A stretch of DNA of 64,000 nt from Castellaniella hirudinis_A (GCF_047468865.1 NZ_JBLGTV010000016.1:1-64000); one strand, 5' to 3'; positions 1-8,726 are shown, counted from the stretch's first letter. Program-made: numbers and translations. The notes: generated by a model not told the origin, from the letters alone.

Positions 1-329
1 TCTCAGTCCCAGTGTGGCTGGTCGTCCTCTCAAACCAGCTACAGATCGTTGCCTTGGTAGGCCTTTACCCCACCAACCAGCTAATCTGATATCGGCCGCT
101 CCAATAGTGAGAGGTCTTGCGATCCCCCTCTTTCTCCCGTAGGACGTATGCGGTATTAGCTGACCTTTCGGCCAGTTATCCCCCGCTACTGGGCACGTTC
201 CGATATATTACTCACCCGTTCGCCACTCGCCGCCAAAGAAAGCAAGCTTTCTTCGCGCTGCCGTTCGACTTGCATGTGTAAAGCATCCCGCTAGCGTTCA
301 ATCTGAGCCAGGATCAAACTCTTCAGTTT
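1..329 (-). rRNA. rrs: 16S ribosomal RNA, 5' portion (truncated by window edge)
   Basis: The minus strand carries the conserved 16S start (AAACTGAAGAGTTTGATCCT, ending at 329), the universal 27F-type site and the V1-V2 region. Only the first ~329 nt lie in the window and the gene continues past the left edge. The V1/V2 sequence looks like Alcaligenaceae by memory of the family; I could not align it. The mature 5' end is placed by analogy with the E. coli 16S start, so it may be off by a few bases. Confidence 0.97.
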
Positions 330-597
330 AATTCCTGTAATCGTAGTTTCTTGTCCCTGCCAAAACAGGAACGGAAAGCTACGTTCGCTATGCATCACTC
401 AAAAGAAATGATCAGTTTGGTGTTAACCTTACTTCTTCATTTCTATCTGTGCGAGCACTTGGTATAACTTGTTTGCATTGCCAGCAATAACCAACCCGTG
501 AGAGTCGATCATCGCCGTGCCTTGCTGCCAGTTACCCAGCGCCCACACTTATCGGCTGTTAAGTTTTTAAAGAACAATTCTGCGTCAAGCACAGAAA
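330..597 (-). promoter_or_regulatory. rRNA operon transcribed leader downstream of P2
   Basis: This is the untranslated leader between the inferred P2 start (about 597) and the 16S 5' end. It begins with a boxB-like hairpin and boxA and then runs about 235 nt to mature 16S. That stretch should contain the 5' half of the pre-16S processing stem, but its 3' partner lies outside the window. No coding sequence or tRNA is seen here. Confidence 0.75.
564..594 (-). promoter_or_regulatory. boxB-boxA rRNA antitermination elements
   Basis: Reading leftward, a 5-bp hairpin (CTGTG, loop CTTGA, CGCAG; 594-580) is followed after 3 nt by TGTTCTTTAAAAA (576-564). The second element closely resembles the rrn boxA consensus TGCTCTTTAACA. 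Order and spacing match the boxB-boxA nut-like elements that load NusB/NusE on rRNA transcripts. Both sit just downstream of the inferred P2 start, as expected. Confidence 0.8.
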
Positions 598-603
598 CGA
601 GAT

Positions 604-632
604 TATGAAGCAGTTTTTTTAGCTTGTCAAAT
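604..632 (-). promoter_or_regulatory. rrn promoter P2
   Basis: On the minus strand there is a perfect -35 TTGACA (632-627), a 17-bp spacer and a -10 CATAAT (609-604, 5 of 6 to consensus). The predicted start, about 597, lies immediately before the boxB/boxA elements. This is the 16S-proximal of two tandem sigma-70 promoters. Confidence 0.85.
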
Positions 633-709
633 CAGCGTTGGGGAAGAATTTGATCTTCTGGTTTTGCCGGATCGCCACCGGCAAGCTGCCGGCAACATCT
701 GCCAAACCC

Positions 710-744
710 CCGTGAAACCAGGAAAAATCCCCTGGGTATCACGG
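710..744 (-). other. Imperfect hairpin in the P1-P2 interval of the rrn leader
   Basis: An inverted repeat pairs CCGTG (710-714) with CACGG (740-744) and continues inward through ACC-AGG/CCT-GGT around an A-rich loop. A second small stem lies at 678-692 (CCGGCA-AGC-TGCCGG). Both would be transcribed only from P1. Neither is followed by a U-run, so they are not intrinsic terminators. Any role in processing or antitermination is inference. Confidence 0.4.
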
Positions 745-793
745 CCCACTGCGGACTGAAAAGCATTGCTGCATATTCCCATCCAAGCCCTCT

Positions 794-822
794 ATTAAAA
801 CAGAATTAAGTTTTAATGTCAA
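794..822 (-). promoter_or_regulatory. rrn promoter P1
   Basis: On the minus strand there is TTGACA (822-817), a 17-bp spacer and TTTAAT (799-794, 5 of 6 to consensus). Downstream comes a G-rich discriminator (AGAGGGCTTGG), which is typical of stringently controlled rRNA promoters. The predicted start is near 787. No AT-rich UP element is obvious upstream of the -35. Confidence 0.8.
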
Positions 823-1128
823 GCTGCACTGCCATTGGCCGAGGCCAACACTTCGTCGCCGGCGTGTCGCGGGAGTCGGGCCGTAGCCTGCAAACCCCCG
901 CCAACTGAGCCGGGCACCGCACCGATGACTCGGTGATACCAGGGTTAACCCTGGGTGCCTGGCGGCGAAGAGGTCGAACTATAGCATGGTTTTTTCAATG
1001 CGCGCAAATCAGGAGAACCGCCCGCGCCGGCGGCGCCATTCTCCGGCAGGGCCGGGTTTTTCTATACACTGGAAAGACTGCTGCCTTGCGCAGCATTGCC
1101 CTTTGTCATCCCTCAGCCAGATTGCCGC
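823..1128. other. Intergenic region between rrn and rng with two adjacent palindromes
   Basis: No gene is seen. Two inverted repeats lie 3 bp apart: CACCGA-TGAC-TCGGTG (920-935) and the perfect 16-bp palindrome CCAGGGTTAACCCTGG (939-954). A TATACA hexamer at 1063-1068 could be a -10 for rng, but no good -35 goes with it. The palindromes could be operators or a hairpin pair; neither has a downstream T-run. Confidence 0.5.
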
Positions 1129-2604
1129 ATGAATCAAAGCGAAGACATCCTGATCAACGTAACCCCTTTCGAGACCCGGGTGGCCCTGACCGTCCAGGGG
1201 GTGGTTCACGAACTCCACATCGAGCGCAGCATACAGCGCGGCCACGTGGGCAACCTGTATCTGGGACGCGTGGCCCGCGTGCTGCCGGGGATGCAAAGCG
1301 CTTTCGTCGACATCGGCCTGGAGCGCGCCGCATTCATCCATGTGGCCGACCTGCGGCAAAACCGGCATACCCGCAACAACGCGGACGCCACGCCCCAGAC
1401 CCCGATCGAAAAACTGCTGTTCGAAGGCCAATCCCTGCTGGTGCAGGTGATCAAAGACCCCATCGGCACCAAGGGCGCGCGCCTGTCCACGCACATCAGC
1501 ATTGCCGGGCGGATGCTGGTGTACCTGCCGCATGAATCCCATATCGGGGTCTCGCAGCGCATCGACAACGAAGCCGAGCGCAGCGCCCTGCGGGATCGCC
1601 TGCTGGCCCTGCGCCCCGAGGACGAGGCAGGCGGCTACATCGTGCGCACGCAGGCCGAAGGCGCCAGCGACGCCGAACTGGCGGCCGACATTGCGTATTT
1701 GCGCACGCTGTGGGCCAACATCCAGACCCGCATCCGCCAAGTGCCGGCGAGCTCGGTCGTCTATACCGAGCTGACCCTGGCCCAGCGGGTGCTGCGCGAC
1801 ATGGCCGGCCCGGAGACCGAATCGATCACGGTCGACTCACGCACGGTTTGCCAGGAACTGACGGACTGGGCGCAGCGCTATACGCCGTCGGTAAACAACC
1901 GCATCCATCATTACCACGGCAACCGGCCCTTGTTCGATACGGCCAATGTCGACGAGGAGATCGCCCGCGCCCTGTCGCGGCGGGTCGACCTGAAATCCGG
2001 CGGCTACCTGATCATCGACCAGACCGAGGCCCTGACCACGGTGGACGTGAACACCGGCGGCTATGTGGGCGGCCGCAATTTCGACGACACGATCTTCAAG
2101 ACCAATCTGGAGGCGGCGGTGACGATTGCCCGCCAATTGCGCTTGCGCAATCTGGGCGGGATCATCGTGCTGGATTTCATCGACATGGACGACCCGGATC
2201 ATCAGGCTTCCGTGCTGGCCGAACTGCACAAGGCGCTGGCGCACGACCGCACCCGGGTGACGGTCAGCGGCTTCAGCCAGCTGGGGTTGGTGGAAATGAC
2301 CCGCAAACGCACCCGGGATTCTCTGGCGCACCAGCTGTGCGAGCCCTGCCCCACCTGCCAATCCCGCGGTTCGGTGCGCACCCCGCGCACGCTGTGCTAT
2401 GAAATCCTGCGGGAAATCCTGCGCGAGGCGCGGCAATTCGATCCCAAGGAATTCCGCGTCGTGGCGTCGCAGGCCGTGGTGGATTTGTTCCTGGAAGAAG
2501 AAAGCCAGCACCTGGCGATGCTGGGGGATTTCATCGGCAAGCCGATTTCCATGACCGTCGAGGCCGGCTATGCCCAGGAACAATACGACCTGGTGCTGAT
2601 GTAG
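1129..2604 (+). CDS. rng: Ribonuclease G
   Basis: RNase E/G family endoribonuclease that trims the 5' end of 16S rRNA and takes part in mRNA decay in the cytoplasm. The 491-residue product is close to E. coli RNase G (489). It has an N-terminal S1-like RNA-binding region (about 35-125). The metal-binding aspartates are visible in TVDVNTG (D306) and LDFIDMDD (D349), and the zinc-link CPTC lies at residues 407-410. The long C-terminal scaffold of RNase E is absent, which separates it from RNase E. ATG 1129 was preferred over the upstream TTG at 1096 because homologues begin at this point. Its position beside an rRNA operon suits its substrate but is probably coincidental. Confidence 0.95.
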   Translation: MNQSEDILINVTPFETRVALTVQGVVHELHIERSIQRGHVGNLYLGRVARVLPGMQSAFVDIGLERAAFIHVADLRQNRHTRNNADATPQTPIEKLLFEGQSLLVQVIKDPIGTKGARLSTHISIAGRMLVYLPHESHIGVSQRIDNEAERSALRDRLLALRPEDEAGGYIVRTQAEGASDAELAADIAYLRTLWANIQTRIRQVPASSVVYTELTLAQRVLRDMAGPETESITVDSRTVCQELTDWAQRYTPSVNNRIHHYHGNRPLFDTANVDEEIARALSRRVDLKSGGYLIIDQTEALTTVDVNTGGYVGGRNFDDTIFKTNLEAAVTIARQLRLRNLGGIIVLDFIDMDDPDHQASVLAELHKALAHDRTRVTVSGFSQLGLVEMTRKRTRDSLAHQLCEPCPTCQSRGSVRTPRTLCYEILREILREARQFDPKEFRVVASQAVVDLFLEEESQHLAMLGDFIGKPISMTVEAGYAQEQYDLVLM

Positions 2605-2623
2605 ACCCGCGCCGGCAGGGGCA

Positions 2624-3061
2624 TCAGGGGCCGACGTCCATTTTGTTTTCCCAGCTGGTATCGGCCTGGCATGCCGCCGGCTTCATCATGGCCGTCACCA
2701 TCCGGTGCACCCGATCCATCTGGCCGGAGTAGTAGCTGTAGGCCTTGACGTTGATGGTGCGGTTGTGCAGCAGCGTCAGGCCCAGCACCACGCTGTCCGC
2801 CCAACCGGCGCCGGGCGCAGGCCGATAGACCACCCGGCCGAACGTGGACTGCCCGGGCAGCATCTCGAAGGTATAGACCTCGCCGCAAGCGGCTTCGTGG
2901 CGGAACAGGTTCTGCTGCACCCCGGCCAGGTCGATGGGCAGACGGCGGCGTTCGGTGACCAGGTAGCGGTCTGTTTCCAGCTGGTCGGCGGTCAGCCCGG
3001 CAGGCTGGCTGGCGCAGGCCGACAGCATCAGCACGGCGCTTAGGACGTAAAAGGTTTTCAT
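2624..3061 (-). CDS. Small outer-membrane-type lipoprotein, function unknown
   Basis: A 145-residue protein starting MKTFYVLSAV, with a lipobox LSAC (Cys16), so lipid attachment and periplasmic-side anchoring are predicted. The mature part has no domain I recognise. It contains two cysteines (in EAACGEVY and PAACQAD) that could form a disulfide. The start overlaps the msbA stop by 4 bp (ATGA), so it is probably translated from the msbA mRNA. That link suggests, but does not show, a role in the envelope. The longer in-frame extension to 3214 lies inside msbA and was rejected because it would bury the signal peptide. Confidence 0.85.
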   Translation of the reverse strand: MKTFYVLSAVLMLSACASQPAGLTADQLETDRYLVTERRRLPIDLAGVQQNLFRHEAACGEVYTFEMLPGQSTFGRVVYRPAPGAGWADSVVLGLTLLHNRTINVKAYSYYSGQMDRVHRMVTAMMKPAACQADTSWENKMDVGP

Positions 3062-4881
3062 GGGTTTCCTGTTGCCGATGAGGCGGCGGGCGATGGATTG
3101 GGGGCATCTTGGAACTGCAGCCGGTACAGGTTGGCATAAAGCCCGCCCTGGGCCAGCAAATGCGTGTGGCTGCCTTGTTCGACGATCCGGCCCTGATCCA
3201 GGACGACGATGCAATCGGCCTTTTGGACGGTGCTCAGGCGGTGCGCGATCACCAGGGTGGTGCGCCCGGCCATCAGCCGTTCCAGGGACGCCTGCACCTG
3301 GCGCTCGGATTCATTGTCCAGGGCCGAGGTGGCTTCGTCCAGGATCAGGATCGGGGCGTCTTTGATCAGCGCCCGGGCAATGGCCAGACGCTGGCGCTGG
3401 CCGCCGGAGAGGGCGTTGGCATTGCTGCCCACCTGGGTATGCAGCCCCGCAGGCAGGCTATCGACGAAATCCAGCAGACTGGCGGCCTGAAGCGCGGCGC
3501 GGATGCGGTCTTCGGGGACGTCTTCGAGCCCTCCGTAGGCCACGTTCTCGGCGATGGTGCCTTCGAACATCACGACGTCCTGGCTGACCAGGGACAGCTG
3601 CGAACGCAAGGCCCGCAACTGCAGTTCGCCGATATCGACGCCGTCGATCAGGATCTGGCCGCTGCCGGGCTGGATGAAGCGCGGCAGCATATTGACCAGC
3701 GTGGTCTTGCCGCTGCCCGAACGCCCCACCAGCGCGACGGTCTGGCCGGCGGCCACGGACAGCGACACCTGGTCGAGCGTATTGCGGGCAGCATCCGCGA
3801 ACCGATGCGAGACCTGGCGAAACTCGACCTGCCCGGACGCCCGGCCCGGCAACTGCCGCGTGCCGGTGTCGGATTCGATGGGTTCCTCGATCAGGGCAAA
3901 CACGCTTTCCGCGGAAATCAGCATGCGCTGGGAAGCGCCCGCGATGTTGGTCAGCCGTTTCAGGGGATCGAAAATCTGGCCCAGGGCGGCCATGAAGGCG
4001 GCGAAACTGCCGACCGTCAGCCCCTGGTGATTGGCTTGGTACAAGGCCACCGCCACCACGATGGCGACCGACAGGGCCACGAAGAATTGGGAAATCGGCG
4101 ACATGGCGGAATCGGCGCTGGCCGCCCGCATGGCAAAGCGCCGCAGCCGCGCATTGACATAGGCGAAACGGCCGCGTTCGCGGTCATAGCCGTCGAAAAG
4201 CTTGACGACCCGCTGACCGGCAATGCCTTCGGACACCACGCGGGTGAGCTCGGCATTCATGTTGATGGTGTCGCGGTTGATGCGCCGCAGCCGGCGCACG
4301 AAGTAGCGGCCGGTCAGCACCGACAGCGGCAGCATGACCAGGACGATCAGGGTCAGTTGCCAGGACATGTACAGCAGCACCCCCAGCAAGGCCACCACCG
4401 TCAGGGATTCGCGCACGATCACGCGGATGACCTCGGTGGACAGGCCGCTGACATTGCCCGCGTCGATGGTGAAGCGGTTCAGCAGCCGCCCGTGGTCGCG
4501 GGCGCGGAAGGTCTCGTCCGACATGCCCAGCAGGCGCTCGAACATGTCGTGGCGCAAGCCCAGGAGCATGTTGTTGGCGACCCAGCTCATCAGGTAGGTG
4601 CCGCCGAAGGTGGCGACGCCGCGCAGCAGCATCAGGCCCACCACGGCCAGCGGGATCGACCAGACATAGGAGGGCCGGGCCCCGGTGAAGCCTTCATCCA
4701 GCAGGGGCTTCATAATGACGGCCAGCAGGGGCTGGGTGGCCGAGGCGATACTGAGCAGCACCAAAGCCAGCACGCCGACTTTCCAGTCTTTGCCCAGGCG
4801 GGTATAGATTTGCTGCCACAGCACGCGCCGCACCGGGCGGCTGTCCGTGGACTGTTCGAAATCGGGTTTCAACCGGCACAC
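3058..4881 (-). CDS. msbA: Lipid A export ATP-binding/permease MsbA
   Basis: A homodimeric ABC half-transporter that flips lipid A-core from the inner to the outer leaflet of the inner membrane. The 607-residue product has an N-terminal six-helix exporter domain (about 20-325) and a C-terminal ATPase domain. The ATPase shows Walker A GRSGSGKTT (K392), signature LSGGQRQR, Walker B LILDEATSALD and a switch His in IAHRLSTV. The first listed start is GTG at 4881. A TTG at 4872 is better spaced from the AGAGA motif upstream and may be the real start. It lies beside a divergent glycosyltransferase gene and upstream of a lipoprotein gene, and the context supports LPS export. Confidence 0.93.
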   Translation of the reverse strand: MCRLKPDFEQSTDSRPVRRVLWQQIYTRLGKDWKVGVLALVLLSIASATQPLLAVIMKPLLDEGFTGARPSYVWSIPLAVVGLMLLRGVATFGGTYLMSWVANNMLLGLRHDMFERLLGMSDETFRARDHGRLLNRFTIDAGNVSGLSTEVIRVIVRESLTVVALLGVLLYMSWQLTLIVLVMLPLSVLTGRYFVRRLRRINRDTINMNAELTRVVSEGIAGQRVVKLFDGYDRERGRFAYVNARLRRFAMRAASADSAMSPISQFFVALSVAIVVAVALYQANHQGLTVGSFAAFMAALGQIFDPLKRLTNIAGASQRMLISAESVFALIEEPIESDTGTRQLPGRASGQVEFRQVSHRFADAARNTLDQVSLSVAAGQTVALVGRSGSGKTTLVNMLPRFIQPGSGQILIDGVDIGELQLRALRSQLSLVSQDVVMFEGTIAENVAYGGLEDVPEDRIRAALQAASLLDFVDSLPAGLHTQVGSNANALSGGQRQRLAIARALIKDAPILILDEATSALDNESERQVQASLERLMAGRTTLVIAHRLSTVQKADCIVVLDQGRIVEQGSHTHLLAQGGLYANLYRLQFQDAPNPSPAASSATGNP

Positions 4882-4953
4882 TCTCTTATATACTGTCAGG
4901 AACCACGCATTTTAGCCCGTCGCGCACGCGTGACGGGCTGTCGGAGCACCGCG

Positions 4954-5931
4954 TTGACCCCTGCCGCCCCTCTCGCCCTGTACGTGCGCCTGCCCAACTG
5001 GGTCGGCGATGTCTGCATGAGCCTGCCCAGCCTGGCCCTGCTGCTGGACAGCGGCGCGCCGGTGGTGGCCTGCGCCCGTCCCTGGGCGCAGGATCTGCTG
5101 GCCGCCTACCCCCTGGCGGGCTTCATCCCCCTGCGCGGCGGCTGGCGCGCCGACCGCGTCGCCGTGCGCCAGGCCCTGAAGCAGGCCGGGCACCAACGCC
5201 CCCGCGGGCTGCTGCTGCCGGATTCCTTGTCCAGCGCGCTGGCTTTCCGCTTCGCGGGCATCCCCTGCTCCGGCTACCGGGACGATGGCCGCAGCCTGAT
5301 CCTGCGCTGGCCCTGTCGCAAACCCAAGGCCAGCCTGCACGCCGTGCAATCCTGGCACCACCTGGCCCGCTTCGCCCTGCAGCGCTGGCAACTGCCCATC
5401 GCCGCTCCGCAGCCCGACGCAGAGCTCCAATGGCAGGCGGCCGCGCAACACGAATCCCTGGCCCGGCAAGCGCTGGCCCAGGCCGGCCTGCAAGCCCGCG
5501 ACTTCATCCTGATCGCCCCGACGGCGGTCGGCCTGCACAAGGGCCAGATCAAGACCTGGCCCGGCTTCGACGGACTCAGCAAGTCCCTGCAGGCCCAAGG
5601 GCACACGGTCGTGATGGCGCCGCCCGCCGCGGAACAAACCGCCGCCCGGCTGGCGGCCCCCAGCGCGCAATGCCTCCCGCCCCTGGGGCTGGGGGCCTTT
5701 GCCGTCCTGTGCCGGCTGGCCCGCCTGGTGATCTGCAATGATTCCGGGGTGTCCCACTTGGCCGCCGCCGCTCGGGCGCGGCAGATCACCCTGTTCGGCG
5801 TTACCGATGCGACCCGCACCGGCCCCTGGTCCAACCACGCGCTGCGCCTGGGCCGGCTGGGCGCCTGGCCCAGCCTCGCCGAAGTCCTGACCCAATCCAT
5901 GGAAATCCTGGATACCCCCTTGCCCGCATGA
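4954..5931 (+). CDS. Glycosyltransferase family 9 (heptosyltransferase-like)
   Basis: A 325-residue GT9 protein, the family of LPS heptosyltransferases (WaaC/WaaF/WaaQ) that use ADP-heptose on the cytoplasmic face. Seen in the sequence: the N-terminal VRLPNWVGDVCMSLPSL (GT9 families typically read R.wIGD...tP.l), KTWPG in the middle, and a C-terminal CNDSGVSHLAAA that matches the nucleotide-sugar binding signature. There is no ATG at the N-terminus. TTG 4954 is chosen because GGAG lies 8 bp upstream and the GT9 fold begins directly after it; GTG 4930 is also in frame. The stop overlaps the next gene's ATG (ATGA). The exact sugar and acceptor are unknown. Confidence 0.85.
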   Translation: MTPAAPLALYVRLPNWVGDVCMSLPSLALLLDSGAPVVACARPWAQDLLAAYPLAGFIPLRGGWRADRVAVRQALKQAGHQRPRGLLLPDSLSSALAFRFAGIPCSGYRDDGRSLILRWPCRKPKASLHAVQSWHHLARFALQRWQLPIAAPQPDAELQWQAAAQHESLARQALAQAGLQARDFILIAPTAVGLHKGQIKTWPGFDGLSKSLQAQGHTVVMAPPAAEQTAARLAAPSAQCLPPLGLGAFAVLCRLARLVICNDSGVSHLAAAARARQITLFGVTDATRTGPWSNHALRLGRLGAWPSLAEVLTQSMEILDTPLPA

Positions 5932-6692
5932 GTTTGTCCGAGTTTCTGGCCAATCTGGTCATCCCGCTGAATCTATCCATCACACTGCTCCTGCTGGCCA
6001 GCATTCTTTTCATCATCCGCTGGCGCAAATCCGCTACGCTGCTGGTGCTGGGCGCGCTGGCCTGGGTGGTCTTCTGGTCGCTGCCCACATCGTCCCTATG
6101 GGCCGGCGGCCTGCTGGAACAGCGCTATGCCTACACCCCCCCCGCCGCGCTGCCGACAGCCCAGGCTATCGTCGTGCTGGGCGGCAACACGGCCAACAGC
6201 CGACAGAACTGGTTCGAGGAATACGACCGCCGCAGCACGATCCCGCGCACGGAAACCGCCGCCAAGCTCTACAAGGCAGGCCGGGCGCCCCTGGTCATCG
6301 TGTCGGGCGCCGCCCTGGACGGCGGGGTGAGCGAAGCCAGTATGATGGCGGCCGCCCTGGAACGCGACGGGGTGCCCGGCAACGCCATCATCCAGGAAAA
6401 CCGCAGCCTGACCACCCACCAGAACGCGGTCTACAGCGCTCTCGTGCTCAGACAGCACGGGATACAGCGGTTCTTGCTGGTGACCTCCGCGCTGCACATG
6501 CCGCGCGCCATGGCCAGTTTCCAGAAGCAAGGTTTCAGTCCGATCCCGGCGGCCTCGCCCCCCCAGATCGTCGTCCCCGAAGACCCGGCTTTCTCTTTCT
6601 GGCTGCCCGACCTGCGGGCGCTGCAGGCCAGCCGCTCGATCGTCAAGGAATATCTGGGGATACTGGTGTATTGGCTGCGGGGTTGGGCCTGA
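5928..6692 (+). CDS. YdcF/SanA-type DUF218 membrane protein
   Basis: A 254-residue protein with two N-terminal membrane helices (about 6-30 and 38-58) followed by a DUF218 Rossmann-like domain. The domain shows AIVVLGG, ETAAKLYKAG and TSALHMPRAMASF, all typical of YdcF/ElyC/SanA proteins. These are inner-membrane proteins tied to cell-envelope integrity and undecaprenyl-linked steps, but their reaction is unknown. It is translationally coupled to the preceding GT9 gene by ATGA overlap, so a role in LPS or other envelope glycan synthesis is a reasonable inference. Its 3' end overlaps the convergent GT4 gene by 50 bp. Confidence 0.85.
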   Translation: MSLSEFLANLVIPLNLSITLLLLASILFIIRWRKSATLLVLGALAWVVFWSLPTSSLWAGGLLEQRYAYTPPAALPTAQAIVVLGGNTANSRQNWFEEYDRRSTIPRTETAAKLYKAGRAPLVIVSGAALDGGVSEASMMAAALERDGVPGNAIIQENRSLTTHQNAVYSALVLRQHGIQRFLLVTSALHMPRAMASFQKQGFSPIPAASPPQIVVPEDPAFSFWLPDLRALQASRSIVKEYLGILVYWLRGWA

Positions 6693-7992
6693 GCCCGCGT
6701 TCGGCCAAAACGGCGTCATAGAGCGCCAGATACTGCCGCGCGACCTGGGGCCAGGCGTGGCGCGCCAGCACCGCCTGCATACCCGCCCGCAACCGATCCC
6801 GCAGCGCCGCATCCGAGCGCAGGCGGCCAATGGCCTGAGCCAGCTCGTCGGCGCGCTCGGGATGGCTCAGAACCAGGGCGTCTTGCTGATCCCGGACATA
6901 CTGGGCGAAACCGCACCAGGGCGCCGGGCTCAATACCACGGGCAGGCCGAACGCCATGGCTTCCAGAGGCGCCATGCCGAAGCTGTCGTTCAGGGTGGGA
7001 TGGACGTAGAGGTCGGCAGCCTGGTAGTACGGCGCAACCCGCGAGGTCTCGGACACCAGATGCACGCGGGCGCGCACGGCGGCCGGCGCCAGGGCCACGC
7101 AGTCCCGCGAGGCCGCATTGGCTCCCACCACCAGCAACAGCACATCATCAGGCAGGCGCGACAAGGCGGACAGCACCGTGGGCAGCCCTTTGCGCATGGG
7201 GTTGCGCGCCACCAGCAGGCACAAGGTGCCGGCCGCGGGCAGGCCCAGCGCCTGGCGGGCCTGGCGCCGCCGAGCCGGCGAAACAGGGGCTTCGAGCGCC
7301 ACCCCGGGGGCAATGACCGGGATGTTTTCCTGGGCAAACCCGTAGGCCCGGGCCAATTGGTGAGCAATCAGGTGGGACACGGCCACGACCCGATGGCCGG
7401 GCCGGGGCGCGACCCGCCGGGATTCCAGGCCCAGGTAGGTTCGCACCCGGGGGCTGGCGAAGGACAGCAGGCGCTTGAGCCGGGCCATGGGCTGCACGCG
7501 CCAGCGATACCGCACGGGCGTGACGTGAATGACTTCGACGTCGCCGCACCAGCCATTCATGTGCGAATGTACAATATCGAAGCCTGTCGCGGTGGCGCGG
7601 GCCGCCTGGCGCGCAAACAGGTAGACGCGTATCCAGCTGGGCCAGCGGCGGCCGATGCGAAGGGGATGGAACGGCAGTTTCAGGTCGCAGGCGGGGTCGT
7701 ATTCGCGGGCGAAGACGGTAATGCGGTGGCCCGCCGCGGCGAGTTCGCGCATCAGCGCCACCCCGTAGGCTTCGGCCCCGCCAAAACGATTGCCGAAACG
7801 ATCCACCACGAAGGCGATGGACAAGGGCGCATCGGCCGCCAAATCTGCAGAGGCCCCGTTGGCAGCCTGAACGCCCGCTGTGTCCACAGAGGAAGACCCG
7901 TTGACGGCCTGAGCGTCCGCGGTGTCCGCAGAGGAAGACTCGTTGTCAGTCTGGCCGCCAGCCCGACCCCCGGCGTGGTTGGCGGGAATCAC
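6643..7992 (-). CDS. Glycosyltransferase family 4 with a repeat-bearing N-terminal linker
   Basis: A 449-residue GT-B retaining glycosyltransferase. After an unusual ~55-residue Ser/Ala/Asp-rich N-terminus, the catalytic part starts at LSIAFVVDRFGNRFGGAE. It contains the donor-binding PTLNDSFGMAPLEAMAFG, with the family E-x7-E pair. The start is GTG 7992: it overlaps the upstream deacetylase stop (GTGA), and GGAGG lies 7 bp before it. The N-terminal linker is encoded by a 42-bp tandem repeat (7856-7955). Donor and acceptor are unknown. Neighbours suggest LPS-core assembly, with the deacetylase modifying an amino sugar. Confidence 0.88.
   Translation of the reverse strand: MIPANHAGGRAGGQTDNESSSADTADAQAVNGSSSVDTAGVQAANGASADLAADAPLSIAFVVDRFGNRFGGAEAYGVALMRELAAAGHRITVFAREYDPACDLKLPFHPLRIGRRWPSWIRVYLFARQAARATATGFDIVHSHMNGWCGDVEVIHVTPVRYRWRVQPMARLKRLLSFASPRVRTYLGLESRRVAPRPGHRVVAVSHLIAHQLARAYGFAQENIPVIAPGVALEAPVSPARRRQARQALGLPAAGTLCLLVARNPMRKGLPTVLSALSRLPDDVLLLVVGANAASRDCVALAPAAVRARVHLVSETSRVAPYYQAADLYVHPTLNDSFGMAPLEAMAFGLPVVLSPAPWCGFAQYVRDQQDALVLSHPERADELAQAIGRLRSDAALRDRLRAGMQAVLARHAWPQVARQYLALYDAVLAERGLRPNPAANTPVSPDIP
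7856..7955 (-). repeat. 42-bp tandem repeat coding for the N-terminal linker of the GT4 gene
   Basis: Two near-identical 42-bp units (7856-7897 and 7898-7939) and a partial third (from 7940) encode related 14-residue blocks, NESSSADTADAQAV and NGSSSVDTAGVQAA, followed by NGASADLAA. The period is a multiple of three, so unit gain or loss would keep the frame. The blocks look disordered and lie before the glycosyltransferase fold. Confidence 0.85.
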
Positions 7993-8726
7993 GTCCGGGC
8001 CTCCGCGGCCCGCCGTTTCCTGTCTTCCAGACGGGTCAGGCATTTTTGCAAAAAGCGCACCAGCAGGGTGGAGCGCATGACGGCGACCCGCGGCAAGGCG
8101 AAGCGGTCGTCGGGCCGCCGGGCCAGGCCGCGCGCCGTGGTGGTGGCGTTCAGGTAGCCGGCCGCGCGCACTTGCTCGGCCAGCGCCGGGGTGAATTTGC
8201 CATAGGGGTAGCAAAAGGCCGTCACCGGGGCGCCGCAAAGCTGTTCCAGGGCGTCGCGCGAATCGCGGATTTCGTTGATGGCCAGTTGGGGGGAAAGCCT
8301 GGGCAGGACGGGATGGTTCAGGGTGTGCGAACCGACCTCGTGCCCGGCCTCGGCCCAGGCCCGCAACCCGTGGGCGTCCATCAAGGCGGCGGCGGGCACG
8401 CCCTCGGCATGATCCCAGACGTTGCTGCCGCCCAGTTGCCGCACCACGAAATAGTTGGTGGCGTGAAAGCCGCATTCTTCCAGAATGGGCATGGCATGAT
8501 CCAAGACGTTCTGGTAGCCGTCATCGAAGGTGATGCCGAAGACCTTGCCGTGCTTGTCCCCGGCCAGATACGGCATCAGCTGCGTCATGGACAAGCCGCG
8601 ATACCCCAGGCGGCGCAACCAGATCATTTGCCGCCGGAAGTCCCGCGGATGCACCGTCAGCCCCCGATAAGGCGTGCCTCTGGGCGCGGGCTGGCCGATC
8701 TGGTGATACATCAGGATGGGAATCAT
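7989..8726 (-). CDS. Polysaccharide deacetylase family protein (CE4)
   Basis: A 245-residue NodB-fold deacetylase. CE4 enzymes remove N-acetyl groups from amino sugars using a divalent metal. Motif 1 is TFDDGYQN (catalytic and metal-ligand Asp pair), motif 2 is SHTLNHP (metal His pair), and YPYGKF corresponds to motif 3. No signal peptide or membrane helix is seen, so it should act in the cytoplasm on a nucleotide- or lipid-linked intermediate. It lies between two GT4 genes and is coupled to the downstream one by GTGA overlap. It is a paralogue of the deacetylase at 10664-11506. Confidence 0.9.
   Translation of the reverse strand: MIPILMYHQIGQPAPRGTPYRGLTVHPRDFRRQMIWLRRLGYRGLSMTQLMPYLAGDKHGKVFGITFDDGYQNVLDHAMPILEECGFHATNYFVVRQLGGSNVWDHAEGVPAAALMDAHGLRAWAEAGHEVGSHTLNHPVLPRLSPQLAINEIRDSRDALEQLCGAPVTAFCYPYGKFTPALAEQVRAAGYLNATTTARGLARRPDDRFALPRVAVMRSTLLVRFLQKCLTRLEDRKRRAAEART

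Noticed and set aside
3109..4953. Long N-terminal extension of the GT9 frame across msbA
   Set aside because: It is antisense to msbA and carries no GT9 homology; TTG 4954 with a GGAG site is a sufficient start.
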